Part shown: positions 1 to 8,549 of the stretch, piece after piece
How the letters are laid out: the number at the start of each line of letters is the position of its first letter
Numbering within the stretch: position 1 is the stretch's first letter
DNA from: JABSOG01 sp965277695
GTDB taxonomy: Bacteria > Pseudomonadota > Gammaproteobacteria > Enterobacterales > Alteromonadaceae
NCBI GenBank assembly: GCA_965277695.1
Contig: CBDIDQ010000097.1
Coordinates: 35,427-99,426, forward strand
Direction of reading: 5' to 3'
DNA length: 64,000 nt
Position numbers and translations under genes: made by a program
The notes under the pieces: model-generated
Seen by the model: only the letters and a program-made list of their open reading frames with translations
Databases searched by the model: none
Told to the model about the DNA's origin: nothing

Positions 1-297
1 CAGCGGCAGTATATCTTCAATAGCACGGATAGAATTGGGGGCTGTGATGGTCAGCGCCACAACGGCTCGCCTGATTTGGGCCTCATCCACGGGTATTTTC
101 AATGCATGGCTAGGTTGATTCAGCAACGCATTAAGTGCGTCTAGGGCAACCGCTTTGGTTTTGTAGACAGTCTTTCGGGAGATCTCAAACTGAGTAGAGA
201 CGCGAGAGATATCACCAAACGCTTGGCAAGCGGCTGAATTTAGGAGAAAATCAAATTTGTCTGAGGCGTTAAGTGATGTTCGATCTAAGATTGGCAT
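1..297 (-). CDS. Transposase-like HTH protein, N-terminal part, cut by window edge
   Basis: The reverse strand is open from an ATG at 297 to the left edge (99 codons), so only the N-terminus is seen. Residues about 25-50 read as a helix-turn-helix (ISRVSTQFEISRKTVYKTK), followed by a segment with VDEAQIRRAVVALTITAP. This layout resembles the N-terminus of transposase-like proteins that pair an HTH with a later catalytic domain. That family assignment is from memory and is weak; a plain DNA-binding regulator is possible. The neighbouring 300-810 stretch carries a miniature repeat element but no further gene. Confidence 0.45.
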   Translation of the reverse strand, partial: MPILDRTSLNASDKFDFLLNSAACQAFGDISRVSTQFEISRKTVYKTKAVALDALNALLNQPSHALKIPVDEAQIRRAVVALTITAPNSIRAIEDILPL

Positions 298-621
298 ATT
301 GGCACTTTCGGTTGTTTTTTTTGGCGAAATGATTATCGCAAAACGTCAACACTTACGCCTCAGATTTCGCTTCAATTTAACCTTTTTTATATGCTACGCG
401 CCAAATCAGCCACAAAATAGATGATCTGAATTGCCTGTGTCCATTTTATATCATGATAAATCGTTCTGCTATTCGGAGAGAATCGGACCTTAATCGGTTT
501 CAATTTGTGCTGTGTTGATAAATATGTCCCCTATATTCTACAGCTAATGCAACCGAAATTAAATACTCAAGCTCATTTCTACATTGCTCTAGTTGTTACC
601 CAGTTTGAGCAGAGCCCATTT
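298..621. other. Intergenic stretch, no gene seen
   Basis: This AT-rich stretch lies between the HTH gene and a miniature element. Its left part must hold the promoter of the HTH gene, but I see no convincing -35/-10 pair. Both strands are broken by frequent stops. No RNA gene or strong terminator was recognised. Confidence 0.4.
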
Positions 622-808
622 GTAATTATTCAGCGTAATCGATGACGCTGTGGATAAATAAGATAAAACAATGTAGGAGGGCCGTCTCGGCGCGATTTGT
701 ACCGCAGGTGCAACGGTTTTTTGAAATGACTACGCCATTTATCGCGGCGGGACTGGTGCGACACTTCGACCCCTCCTACCACTAATTATCCACAAGCTGA
801 ATAGTTAC
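622..808. repeat. Miniature element, family B copy 1 (TIR GTAATTATTCAGC)
   Basis: The two ends are imperfect inverted repeats: GTAATTATTCAGC followed by TGTGGATAA at the left, and TTATCCACA then GCTGAATAGTTAC at the right. The interior (673-779) is a long palindrome with arms GTAGGAGGGCCG and CCCCTCCTAC. The same ends occur at 5475-5681 and 33658-33929. No target duplication is visible here. The right end stops 3 bp before the stop codon of the DUF2783 gene, so one flank may have been deleted. Confidence 0.7.
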
Positions 809-810
809 AA

Positions 811-1029
811 TCATCCATCATCCAAAGCAAACTCACGCGCCTCAGCTAGCGCCTGTTGAATATTGGCGCTATTGCCTGGCGTATTATCTATCTGTTGCAG
901 CAGCAACAAAATCAGGCTTGAATTCAAGCGACTGGATTGTTCGTCGCTTAAGCCTTCATGGCTGTCGATTAATGCGCCGTAAAGCGCGTCGAGTTGCTGT
1001 TGGGTTCTGGGGTTAAGGTTTTGACTCAT
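811..1029 (-). CDS. DUF2783 family small protein
   Basis: The product is 72 residues from the ATG at 1029. I prefer this start to a longer upstream one because its ATG overlaps the TGA of the upstream FAD monooxygenase (ATGA arrangement), which implies translational coupling. The middle of the protein (ALIDSHEGLSDEQSSRLNS then LILLLLQQI) matches the DUF2783 pattern, a small protein repeatedly found next to class A flavin hydroxylases in aromatic catabolism operons. Its function is unknown; an accessory role for the monooxygenase is an inference from the overlap. It has no signal peptide or membrane segment. It is the last gene of the operon starting at 5448. Confidence 0.75.
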   Translation of the reverse strand: MSQNLNPRTQQQLDALYGALIDSHEGLSDEQSSRLNSSLILLLLQQIDNTPGNSANIQQALAEAREFALDDG

Positions 1030-2627
1030 GTTAAACAACCTCGTAGTGCTTGTTCTATCTGTTTGAAATCCCACTTAAGCCAGCGAGCGGCCACATAGTT
1101 ATCTGGTCTGACTAAATAAACCATACCCGCAATATCACCATAACGGCTTTTTACGAAACCCTCGCTATCACTGTGAGTGAGGTTGATTAGCTGTAATTGC
1201 GGTTCGGTTTCTCGCAATAAATCGAATTGAGCTTGTTGTTGTTCATTGAGGTCGCTAAATACCAGCAATGAGAATTGATTGCCTAAACGCTCCATCAACC
1301 AGCCTGATTTGATTTTGGCATCAAGACAGACTTGGCCGGGTAATATGCCGCCGTCGAAGCTGTCGCTTTGGTCGCTCTGAGCATTAAGAGATGAATCGAG
1401 GTGGTCGGTGGCGGTGGATAAACGGCCGCTGTTGATCATTTGCTTGGCAAAAGTGTGGGTTTTGCTCAGGCTTAAAATCGCATCTCTGAAACGCAGGCTT
1501 TGCTTCGATTTAGGGGTGATAAAGTCGGTGCTGCGACTCGATTGACTGAGGTTTTGTTTTGCGCCGACAATCCGCTCTTCGCTATAACTGTCAAGCAAGC
1601 TGTCGTTGGCTTGACCTGTTAATACGGCGGCGAGTTTCCAGCCAAGGTTGTCAGCATCCTGAATGCCACTGTTGGCACCACGGGCACCAAATGGTGATAC
1701 TCGGTGGGCGGCATCACCAATAAAAAACACTGAACCGTGGCGGAAGTTTTCCATCATCCGGCATTCAAAGGTGTAAACGCTGACCCATTGAATGTCAAAA
1801 ACCGCATCGTCACCCAACATTTTGTGCAACCGGGCTTTAACCCGAGTTTCGTCAGCCTCTGCAACCGGGTCGGTATCCCAACCTAATTGAAAATCGACTC
1901 GCCAGATGTTGTCCGGCTGTTTGTGTAACAACACCGAATAACCTTCATGAAAACCCGGCGAAAACCAAAAATGCCGCTCGGGTAAAAACTCGGCTTGCAT
2001 AATAATATCGGTGATTAAAAAACGGTCTTTAAACTCTCGGCCTTGATAAGACAAACCCATGGCTTGCCTGATACGGCTGTGTGCGCCATCGGCAGCAATT
2101 AAATAGCGGGCTTGCAGTTCATATTCGCCTTGTGGATCGGCTAATTTTAGTTGTACACCACTGTTATTATTGCCGCTGTCTTGATGAGGATGGTTTTTAT
2201 GAGAAAGCAATTGAGTGCCCCAGCGGATATCAAGACACTCCAGTTGGTTGGCTCTTGTTACCAGCGCATCTTCAACATGATATTGCTGAATATTGACATA
2301 AGCCGGGCGTTTCAATCCGGCTTCTGGCTGCAAGTTTCTGGCATCGACTTTTTCGTCATAAAAATAGGTGTTATTGACCGACCATTGAATGCCATGGTTG
2401 GTGATTTCGTCGCCTATGCCGAGTTTGTCGAAAATCTCTAGGCTGCGTTTGGCAAAAGTTACTGCGCGTGAGCCTTTGCCGACAACGGTTTTTTGATCAA
2501 TTAATACTACCGGAACACCCCGTTGGGCTAAATCAACCGCTAGGGTTAACCCCACCGGACCCGCGCCAACAATGACGACGGGCAAGTTCGTTTGTGTGGT
2601 ATTGCTACGTCCTTTGAACTGTCTCAT
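1026..2627 (-). CDS. FAD-dependent aromatic hydroxylase (MhpA-like class A flavoprotein monooxygenase)
   Basis: This 533-residue enzyme should use NAD(P)H and O2 to hydroxylate an aromatic ring. It shows the three class A flavoprotein signatures: the N-terminal dinucleotide fold VVIVGAGPVGLTLAVDLA (about residues 17-34), the DG motif YLIAADGAHSRIRQAMG (about 175-190), and the FAD ribityl-binding GD motif FFIGDAAHRVSPFGARGAN (about 302-320). The C-terminus (about 420-533) is the thioredoxin-like extension of the 3-(3-hydroxyphenyl)propionate hydroxylase subgroup. It starts 24 bp after hppD and overlaps the DUF2783 gene. The substrate cannot be read from the sequence; the neighbours suggest a phenolic acid linked to tyrosine or homogentisate breakdown. 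Confidence 0.85.
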   Translation of the reverse strand: MRQFKGRSNTTQTNLPVVIVGAGPVGLTLAVDLAQRGVPVVLIDQKTVVGKGSRAVTFAKRSLEIFDKLGIGDEITNHGIQWSVNNTYFYDEKVDARNLQPEAGLKRPAYVNIQQYHVEDALVTRANQLECLDIRWGTQLLSHKNHPHQDSGNNNSGVQLKLADPQGEYELQARYLIAADGAHSRIRQAMGLSYQGREFKDRFLITDIIMQAEFLPERHFWFSPGFHEGYSVLLHKQPDNIWRVDFQLGWDTDPVAEADETRVKARLHKMLGDDAVFDIQWVSVYTFECRMMENFRHGSVFFIGDAAHRVSPFGARGANSGIQDADNLGWKLAAVLTGQANDSLLDSYSEERIVGAKQNLSQSSRSTDFITPKSKQSLRFRDAILSLSKTHTFAKQMINSGRLSTATDHLDSSLNAQSDQSDSFDGGILPGQVCLDAKIKSGWLMERLGNQFSLLVFSDLNEQQQAQFDLLRETEPQLQLINLTHSDSEGFVKSRYGDIAGMVYLVRPDNYVAARWLKWDFKQIEQALRGCLT

Positions 2628-2651
2628 TCAAAACATCCTCTTTATCAACGA

Positions 2652-3695
2652 TCACGCCCGTTGGAGTTTGAGCTGGTCTACCTCAACCGCTTCAAACAGG
2701 GCTTTTACGTTACCTTCGCCAAAGCCATTATTGCCTTTGCGATGGATCAGCTCAAAGAAAATAGGGCCAATGAGTTCGCTGGTAAAGACTTGCAGCAATA
2801 GTGCGGTTTTATCATATTTATCGTTATCAATCAGGATGTTGTGTGCTTTTAATTGGTTAACATCTTCACCGTGGTTGGGGATGCGAGCATCGATCAGGTC
2901 ATAATAACGGCTCGGCGTTGGCACAAAATTGACGTTTTTACTGTTCATGGTGCGAATGGTATGGGGTAAGTCAGATGAGGTAAAAGCAATGTGTTGTACG
3001 CCTTCACCTTTGTTTCTGGCCAGAAAGTCAGAAATTTGTGAGCCATCAGCAAAATCTTCATTGACCACAATTTTAATATTGCCGCAGCCAGAGCCCATTG
3101 GCATACAGCGAAAAGATGCGGTTCGGGTTTTGATCACAAAATTTGATAGTTCGCTAAATTCGAACACTGAGGTTAAAAACTCAGACCAGCGTTTGATGTT
3201 GCCTTGATGTACATTGATGGCGATATGATCGATGTCTTGCAGATGCGGATCAGAGTGAAAGAGTTCTGATGGTTGTAACTCAAAATGTTGTTCAATCATT
3301 TCATCTAGTTCTGTTTTATTAAACAGTTGAACTAATAAGCTCGATGGCCCTATAATCGTTGGAAATGGCAGCCCGGTGAGGGCATCGTCACGACTAAACT
3401 GCGCATAACCACTGGCTTGTGCGCGTTGGATCCAGTGGTCGCTTGTATCGGTTTGTAAACCAATTGAAACAATTGATACCCCATGCTCAGCATAATGTCG
3501 GGCGGCCAGTCCTTGGGTTTCACAGTTGGCGAAAAAAATGACATTTTCCTGGCTGAAAAGGTAAATCGCTTTACGCTGATGTTTACCGAGATATTTTAAT
3601 CCCAGTTGAGCAAAAGCCTGTAATAATTCGGCTGGCTCAGCGGCACAAAACTCAATAAAACGAATACTCTTTTCACTTGATGATGCTGTTATCAT
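2652..3695 (-). CDS. hppD: 4-hydroxyphenylpyruvate dioxygenase
   Basis: This 347-residue enzyme converts 4-hydroxyphenylpyruvate to homogentisate, the ring-forming step of tyrosine catabolism. The C-terminal vicinal-oxygen-chelate half carries the facial iron triad: H157 (DIDHIAINV), H235 (VQHIAFTS) and E315 (GPIFFELIHRKG). The C-terminal tail GNNGFGEGNVKALFEAVE is the HPPD signature that closes the active site. Length fits bacterial HPPD. It lies between pirin and FAD hydroxylase genes with gaps under 35 bp. The related 4-hydroxymandelate synthase is a possible confusion, but the catabolic neighbours and C-terminal signature favour HPPD. Confidence 0.93.
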   Translation of the reverse strand: MITASSSEKSIRFIEFCAAEPAELLQAFAQLGLKYLGKHQRKAIYLFSQENVIFFANCETQGLAARHYAEHGVSIVSIGLQTDTSDHWIQRAQASGYAQFSRDDALTGLPFPTIIGPSSLLVQLFNKTELDEMIEQHFELQPSELFHSDPHLQDIDHIAINVHQGNIKRWSEFLTSVFEFSELSNFVIKTRTASFRCMPMGSGCGNIKIVVNEDFADGSQISDFLARNKGEGVQHIAFTSSDLPHTIRTMNSKNVNFVPTPSRYYDLIDARIPNHGEDVNQLKAHNILIDNDKYDKTALLLQVFTSELIGPIFFELIHRKGNNGFGEGNVKALFEAVEVDQLKLQRA

Positions 3696-3724
3696 TGCTT
3701 AACTTTTTCCTTATTTAGTAAATC

Positions 3725-4414
3725 CTAAGGCATGTCGAAAAACAATACCTCAGTATCTTCTGCGCTGTGGATTTGTATGGTGGCTTCGTTTGCCACCGCT
3801 ACCGCGTCTCCGGCGTTTAACTGCTGACCGTTGAGCACTAGCGACCCTCGGGTAATATGCAGGTAATATTGACGCCCATCTGCCAGAGGCAATTGCGATA
3901 GGCTGTTTCGGGGCCATTGTAACAGATATAAAGCAATATCCTGGTTGATTTTTAGGGAACCCTCGCGAGCATCCGCCGAGGCCACCAATACCTTGTTTTG
4001 TGATAAATCAAACTTCTTGCTGTCGTAATGAGGTTTAAGCCCTTGTTCACGGGGCATGATCCAAATTTGAATGAAGTTGAGGTTTTTATCTGCTGAGGCA
4101 TTGTATTCACTGTGTTTCACCCCGGTGCCCGCAGTCATTACCTGAAACTCGCCAGAGGTGATCACTTGCTCATGACCACTGCTATCTCGATGTTTAATGG
4201 CACCATCAAGAACGTAACTGATGATCTCCATATCACGATGGCCGTGGGTCGGGAAGCCCATTTTAGGGGCGACATGATCCTCATTAAGCACCCGCAATAC
4301 TGAGAATCCCATAAAGTTAGGGTCGTAATAATTAGCAAACGAAAAAGAGTGATAACTCTGTAGCCAGCCATGATTGGCACTGCCTCGTTCTGTTGCTTTG
4401 CGATGGACAATCAC
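3725..4414 (-). CDS. Pirin family bicupin (YhhW-like)
   Basis: The 229-residue protein has the pirin N-terminal cupin. The metal-binding segment is FPTHGHRDMEIISYVLDG (about residues 55-72), followed by GEFQVMTAGTGVKHSE (about 88-103), giving the His, His, His and Glu ligands expected for an iron pirin. Bacterial members such as E. coli YhhW have quercetin 2,3-dioxygenase activity in vitro; the natural role is often unknown. Here it sits between a glutathionyl-hydroquinone reductase and hppD, with gaps near 30 bp, so a role against phenolic or quinone by-products is a reasonable inference. It is cytoplasmic, with no signal peptide. Confidence 0.88.
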   Translation of the reverse strand: MIVHRKATERGSANHGWLQSYHSFSFANYYDPNFMGFSVLRVLNEDHVAPKMGFPTHGHRDMEIISYVLDGAIKHRDSSGHEQVITSGEFQVMTAGTGVKHSEYNASADKNLNFIQIWIMPREQGLKPHYDSKKFDLSQNKVLVASADAREGSLKINQDIALYLLQWPRNSLSQLPLADGRQYYLHITRGSLVLNGQQLNAGDAVAVANEATIQIHSAEDTEVLFFDMP

Positions 4415-4443
4415 GGCTGTCTCCTCTTTTTTGATTAAGCGTT

Positions 4444-5448
4444 TTAAAGTGAATGTCGGTTGTGTGGTGCTAAAAAGTCCAATACTGGACCAGCAGGCAC
4501 AACACGAGTGGGATTGATCATGTCGTGGCTGTAATAATAATGCTGTTTGATATGTTCGATGTTAGTGGTTTCTGCCACACCTTCTACTTGATACAAGGCC
4601 CTTACATAGTTCGAAATATGTGGGTAATCGACAATTCGTTTTAAGTTGGTTTTAAAGTGCCCAACATAAACTGCGTCAAAACGAATGAGGGTGGTAAATA
4701 GTCGCCAATCAGCTTCGGTAATGGCGTCACCGGCTAAATAAAGGTTTTCACCGAGACGATGCTCTAGTTCATCTAAGGCGGTGAATAACTGTTCGCATTC
4801 GCTTTCATAAACCGCTTGGGTGGTAGAGAAACCGGTTTTATAAACGCCATTGTTGATTTTGTGATAAACCCATTCGTTGACCTGATCAATGTTGTCTTTT
4901 AGTGCCGCCGGATAGAAATCGTACTCAACTGGTGTAAACGCGTTAAACGCACTGTTGAACATTCTGATAATATCCGCTGATTCGTTGCTAACAATAGTTT
5001 GGGTTTTCTTATCCCATAGAATTGGCACTGTCACGCGACCGCTGTAATCGGCCTGCGCCTTTTGATATAACTGGTAAGCAAACTGACAGTTGTTGAGTTC
5101 GTCTTGATCTGAAGCGTCAATATGTAAACCAGCAAAGTCGCTATTCGGACGATGGAATTCCCAGCCATTGCTGAGCATATGTGGTTCTACCACAGACACT
5201 GAAATGACACTTTCGAGCTGCTTTAATTTTCTGAAAATCAGGGTGCGATGAGCCCAAGGACAGGCCAGAGAAACATACAAATGATAACGGTCTTTTTCGG
5301 CTTTAAATGCGTGTTCACCAGTCGGACCGAGTTCACCATCGGCGGTGATCCAGTTTCTAAAGCGACTGATATCTCGCTCAAAATGACCCTTGCTTTTTTT
5401 GGTGTCATACCAGCTATCAACCCATTGACCTTCGACTAATAATCCCAT
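4444..5448 (-). CDS. Glutathionyl-hydroquinone reductase (Xi-class GST, YqjG/PcpF-like)
   Basis: This 334-residue protein belongs to the Xi class of glutathione transferases, which remove glutathione from glutathionyl-hydroquinones. The catalytic cysteine is C63 in SLACPWAHRTL, the hallmark C-P-W-A motif of the class. The segment NESADIIRMFNSAF is the thioredoxin-fold glutathione-binding site, and the helical C-terminal domain covers about residues 175-320. It is the first gene of the operon that includes pirin, hppD, an FAD hydroxylase and DUF2783. Homogentisate and related hydroquinones auto-oxidise to quinones that trap glutathione, so the enzyme fits as a repair partner. That pathway link is inferred. 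Confidence 0.9.
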   Translation of the reverse strand: MGLLVEGQWVDSWYDTKKSKGHFERDISRFRNWITADGELGPTGEHAFKAEKDRYHLYVSLACPWAHRTLIFRKLKQLESVISVSVVEPHMLSNGWEFHRPNSDFAGLHIDASDQDELNNCQFAYQLYQKAQADYSGRVTVPILWDKKTQTIVSNESADIIRMFNSAFNAFTPVEYDFYPAALKDNIDQVNEWVYHKINNGVYKTGFSTTQAVYESECEQLFTALDELEHRLGENLYLAGDAITEADWRLFTTLIRFDAVYVGHFKTNLKRIVDYPHISNYVRALYQVEGVAETTNIEHIKQHYYYSHDMINPTRVVPAGPVLDFLAPHNRHSL

Positions 5449-5474
5449 GATATTCTCCTGTCTGTTGTTTGTAA

Positions 5475-5681
5475 GTAACTATTCAGCTTGTGGATAACTC
5501 GTCGTAGGAGTGAGCTCCAGCTCACGATTTGTGCCGAAGCGGAATGCCGCCCAGATGAACATTTTTTGAAATGGCTATGCCATTTATCACGAGCTGGAGC
5601 TCGTTCCTACAATGTTCAATGCACAAAACAAACAGCAAAGTAAATTTATCCATAAAATCACCGATTCAGCTGAATAGTTAC
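5475..5681. mobile_element. Miniature element, family B copy 2, with 8-bp target duplication
   Basis: The ends are inverted repeats GTAACTATTCAGC at 5475 and GCTGAATAGTTAC ending at 5681. The element is flanked by a perfect direct repeat GTTTGTAA (5467-5474 and 5682-5689), the mark of a transposition event. The interior 5504-5610 is a long palindrome with arms GTAGGAGTGAGCTCCAGCTC and GAGCTGGAGCTCGTTCCTAC. There is no ORF, so it must be moved in trans. It sits between the start of the GST gene and the divergent LysR gene. Confidence 0.85.
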
Positions 5682-5837
5682 GTTTGTAATTAATAAAAGT
5701 GATTTGATTAGGGGTATTTTAGTGATTGATTGCGTTACCATAAACCGTGATAATGGCAAATGATAATTCGAATTGAAAGAACAATCATGGACCAGATGAA
5801 TGATGTCGCAGGGCTGGTGGGCTTTTTGGGGTTTTTG

Positions 5838-6000
5838 GAGCGCTTTGTTCTTTAAAACAACAGCATTTTGACCACGGAGACACGGAGGTACGGAGAAGGT
5901 CAAAAGCAAAACAACATGTAATTATTTTAAGGTTTTTTGTTTTTGATCTTGCTTTTCCTCCGTGCCTCCGTGCCTCCGTGGTAGGTTTTTAAAGAACAAG
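5838..6000. repeat. Long inverted repeat of the CCACGGAGACACGGAG class, copy 1
   Basis: Arms GCGCTTTGTTCTTTAAAA and TTTTTAAAGAACAAG bound an inner palindrome made of CCACGGAGACACGGAG and CTCCGTGCCTCCGTGG. Similar structures lie at 25099-25214 and 33712-33870. The right arm ends 26 bp before the LysR start codon, so the hairpin may lie in the LysR leader or promoter region. No protein is encoded; short reading frames here are by-products of the palindrome. Confidence 0.75.
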
Positions 6001-6025
6001 ACGTCATATATTGAAGGATAGGTTC

Positions 6026-6931
6026 ATGGGTCAATTAGAAGATATGACAGTATTTATCCGTATTGTCGAAGCGGGTGGCATTGGTAAGGCGGCTGAGCAG
6101 TTGAATTTGGTTAAATCGGCGGTGAGTCGGCGGTTGGCTGAATTAGAAAAGCGTTTGGGTACTCGGTTGATTATTCGCACCACCAGAAAGTCTAGCCTGA
6201 CGGATGCGGGTCAGCGTTATTATCATAGTGCGATTAAAATCATAGATGAAGTGGCTGAGCTTAATACGCAAACTGGTAGTATTGATGCGGATTTAGATGG
6301 TACCTTGAGGTTGGCCTTACCTTTGTCTTTTGGCATTATGCATTTGACTCCGGTGATTGACCTGTTTACCAAGCAACATCCAAAGTTGACCATTCAAACG
6401 GATTTTTCAGACCGCCATATTGATTTGGTTGAAGAGGGTTTTGATTTGGCTATTCGTATTGGCGACCTTAAAGATTCGAGCTTGCAGGCTAAGCGGATCA
6501 CCAAGATTAATCATGCCTTGTGTGCCAGCCCGGCTTATATTAAAGAAAATGGTCAGCCGAAGTTATTGAGCGATTTACAGCAACATCAGTTTTTACAATA
6601 CGGTATGACCAGTTTGATGACCTGTACGGCGGTCGATCCTCAGGGGATTAATCAAAGTGTGCAGTTGAGTTCACAAGTTAAATCTAATAACGGCGATTTT
6701 CTCCGGGATATGGCGATCACTGGTCATGGTATTACTTTGTTGCCGACTTTTATTACCTGGCAAGCGTTGGCTAGGGGAGATTTGATGCCATTGTTGATGG
6801 ATCATCAATTACTACAGACCAATGCTTATGCGGTTTATCCACAAAATCGCTTTTTGTCGCAACGAGCTAGATTGTTTATTGACTTTGTTACCGAGCGTTT
6901 TGGCGATAATCCTTATTGGGACCAGTTGTAA
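6026..6931 (+). CDS. LysR family transcriptional regulator
   Basis: The 301-residue product is a LysR-type regulator. I choose the ATG at 6026 over an upstream TTG at 6011 because AAGGA lies 7 bp before it. The N-terminal winged HTH reads MTVFIRIVEAGGIGKAAEQL then VKSAVSRRLAELEKRLG (about residues 6-45). The rest is the periplasmic-binding-protein-like effector domain, with GTLRLALPLSFG near residue 90. It diverges from the GST-pirin-hppD operon, the usual geometry for a LysR gene and its target, so control of that operon is plausible. Miniature repeats now fill the shared 560-bp region. The inducer is unknown. Confidence 0.85.
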   Translation: MGQLEDMTVFIRIVEAGGIGKAAEQLNLVKSAVSRRLAELEKRLGTRLIIRTTRKSSLTDAGQRYYHSAIKIIDEVAELNTQTGSIDADLDGTLRLALPLSFGIMHLTPVIDLFTKQHPKLTIQTDFSDRHIDLVEEGFDLAIRIGDLKDSSLQAKRITKINHALCASPAYIKENGQPKLLSDLQQHQFLQYGMTSLMTCTAVDPQGINQSVQLSSQVKSNNGDFLRDMAITGHGITLLPTFITWQALARGDLMPLLMDHQLLQTNAYAVYPQNRFLSQRARLFIDFVTERFGDNPYWDQL

Positions 6932-6997
6932 AATTGTCGATGTTTTTCTGTGGTTTATCTACACTTAAACCTTACACTTAGTATGAGGACCATTAAA

Positions 6998-8503
6998 TTG
7001 GTAAAAGCAAATAAATGGGGTAACGAAGTTTGGGTTAACCACATCAGTAAAAAGGAAATGCCAGCACTGTCATCAACCGTACGTATTCTCGAAAACCTGG
7101 CTAATGATGACACCATGTCACTGGCTCGTCTGGGGCAATCGGTGTTGCATGACTATGCTTTAACTTCTTCCATTTTAAAAGTCGCCAACAGCGCGGTTTA
7201 TATGAGCCGCAATCAAATCACTACCGTTAGTCGTGCAGCCGTTGTGCTGGGATTTTCGGCGATCAAAAATATTTGTATTACCGCTAAATTACTCGGCAGC
7301 CTGCTAAAAAATAAAAACCTCAGTGAACCAGTATACGAACGCTTGCTCAAACAGATGGCGCAATCGTTTCATGCCGGTATGTTGACACAAATTATGATGC
7401 CCAAGGATGACGACAAAAGTAAAGAAGAGACATTCATCATCGCTTTGCTACACAATTTAGGCGAAAGTGCCTTTTGGAGTATCGGCGGCGAAATAACCGA
7501 ATTGCTCGATCAACAGTTGCAAGATGTTGATCCCACTGATAAAGCTCAGGTTGATAAAGTGGTTAGCAAGTTATTGGGCACCTCTTTTGACAAAATCAGT
7601 GTTGGTTTGGCGACTTCGTGGAATTTGGGGGATTTGTTTATTCGTTCACTCGAAGACCCTGATTTACGCTCGCCGCAATTAAAAATCGTCGCACTGGCTG
7701 ACCGATTAAGTAACTGCATTGCTAACCCCAGCAATAATGTTAAACAACTGAATGAGCTGGTCAGCGAACTGTGTGAAATGACAGGGGCAAAAGATGCGGT
7801 GATGCGGGAGCGCATTGAAAACTGTACAGAGAAAACCGAGACGCTGCTGGAATCTTATGGTGCCGGTATTCTGATTCAATATCTGCATCCCGGGGCACAA
7901 ATTCTGCCCGAAGCCAACCAAGAAGAAGAGCCACCAAAGCTGTCAGACGAAGCACTGCAATTGAAAATTTTACGAGAATTGACGTTTTTAACCACCGAAA
8001 AGTGTGATTTTAACGTGCTGATCCAAACTGCTTTGGAAGGCATTTATCGCGGTATCGGCATGGACAGAGTGATTGTGTTGTTAAAAAATGCGCCGAAAAA
8101 AGTGATTGAACCACGTTTTGCTTGTGGTCGGGGGGCAGAGCAATTGAAAGATCAGTTCACTATTAACCTCAATACCATGGAAACGATTTTTTCTTATGCG
8201 ATGAAACATGGCGAAGCGATTTGGGTCGATGGTTTTGAAGACGGTCGTTGGGGACCTTTGCTCAGTAAGCCAATTCGCAATATCACCAGTGCAGATGGTT
8301 TTTTTATCTCCCCGGTGATGTGGGATACCCGTTGTATTGGTTTGTTTTATGCAGATCGGATCCTCAAGCCGCCAGCTAAATCAAAAGTGGCTAGAAATGA
8401 GCCTCCGGTTCGCAGCAAGCTCAATGAAAATGACTTTATGTCTTTTACTCACTTTGTGCAGCAAACCAATCTGTGCTTATCGATTATTTTGAAGCAAGGA
8501 TAA
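6998..8503 (+). CDS. HDOD domain signalling protein with GAF-like C-terminus
   Basis: The N-terminal 260 residues form an HDOD domain, a catalytically degenerate HD fold used in bacterial signalling: MPALSSTVRILENLAND at the start, then DYALTSSILKVANSAVY and VVLGFSAIKNICITAKLLGS. The C-terminal half (about residues 320-500) resembles a GAF sensor (LTFLTTEKCDFNVLIQTALE, then RVIVLLKN). I favour a TTG start at 6998 because GAGGA lies 9 bp upstream; an in-frame ATG at 6983 overlaps that site and would add five residues. No effector domain is fused. It is expressed on its own or after the LysR gene, and converges with the hydrolase gene at 8550. Target and signal are unknown. Confidence 0.8.
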   Translation: MVKANKWGNEVWVNHISKKEMPALSSTVRILENLANDDTMSLARLGQSVLHDYALTSSILKVANSAVYMSRNQITTVSRAAVVLGFSAIKNICITAKLLGSLLKNKNLSEPVYERLLKQMAQSFHAGMLTQIMMPKDDDKSKEETFIIALLHNLGESAFWSIGGEITELLDQQLQDVDPTDKAQVDKVVSKLLGTSFDKISVGLATSWNLGDLFIRSLEDPDLRSPQLKIVALADRLSNCIANPSNNVKQLNELVSELCEMTGAKDAVMRERIENCTEKTETLLESYGAGILIQYLHPGAQILPEANQEEEPPKLSDEALQLKILRELTFLTTEKCDFNVLIQTALEGIYRGIGMDRVIVLLKNAPKKVIEPRFACGRGAEQLKDQFTINLNTMETIFSYAMKHGEAIWVDGFEDGRWGPLLSKPIRNITSADGFFISPVMWDTRCIGLFYADRILKPPAKSKVARNEPPVRSKLNENDFMSFTHFVQQTNLCLSIILKQG

Positions 8504-8549
8504 TTGTGCATAAAATGCACACTACTGTGGTCAAAAATAGCTAAACCGT

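Noticed and set aside
2652..3695. 4-Hydroxymandelate synthase as an alternative to HPPD
   Set aside because: The HPPD C-terminal signature and catabolic neighbours favour HPPD, and no glycopeptide-type genes are present.
5658..5909. 83-codon minus-strand open frame
   Set aside because: It is formed by repeat element sequence (end of family B copy 2 and the CCACGGAG palindrome), not by a gene.
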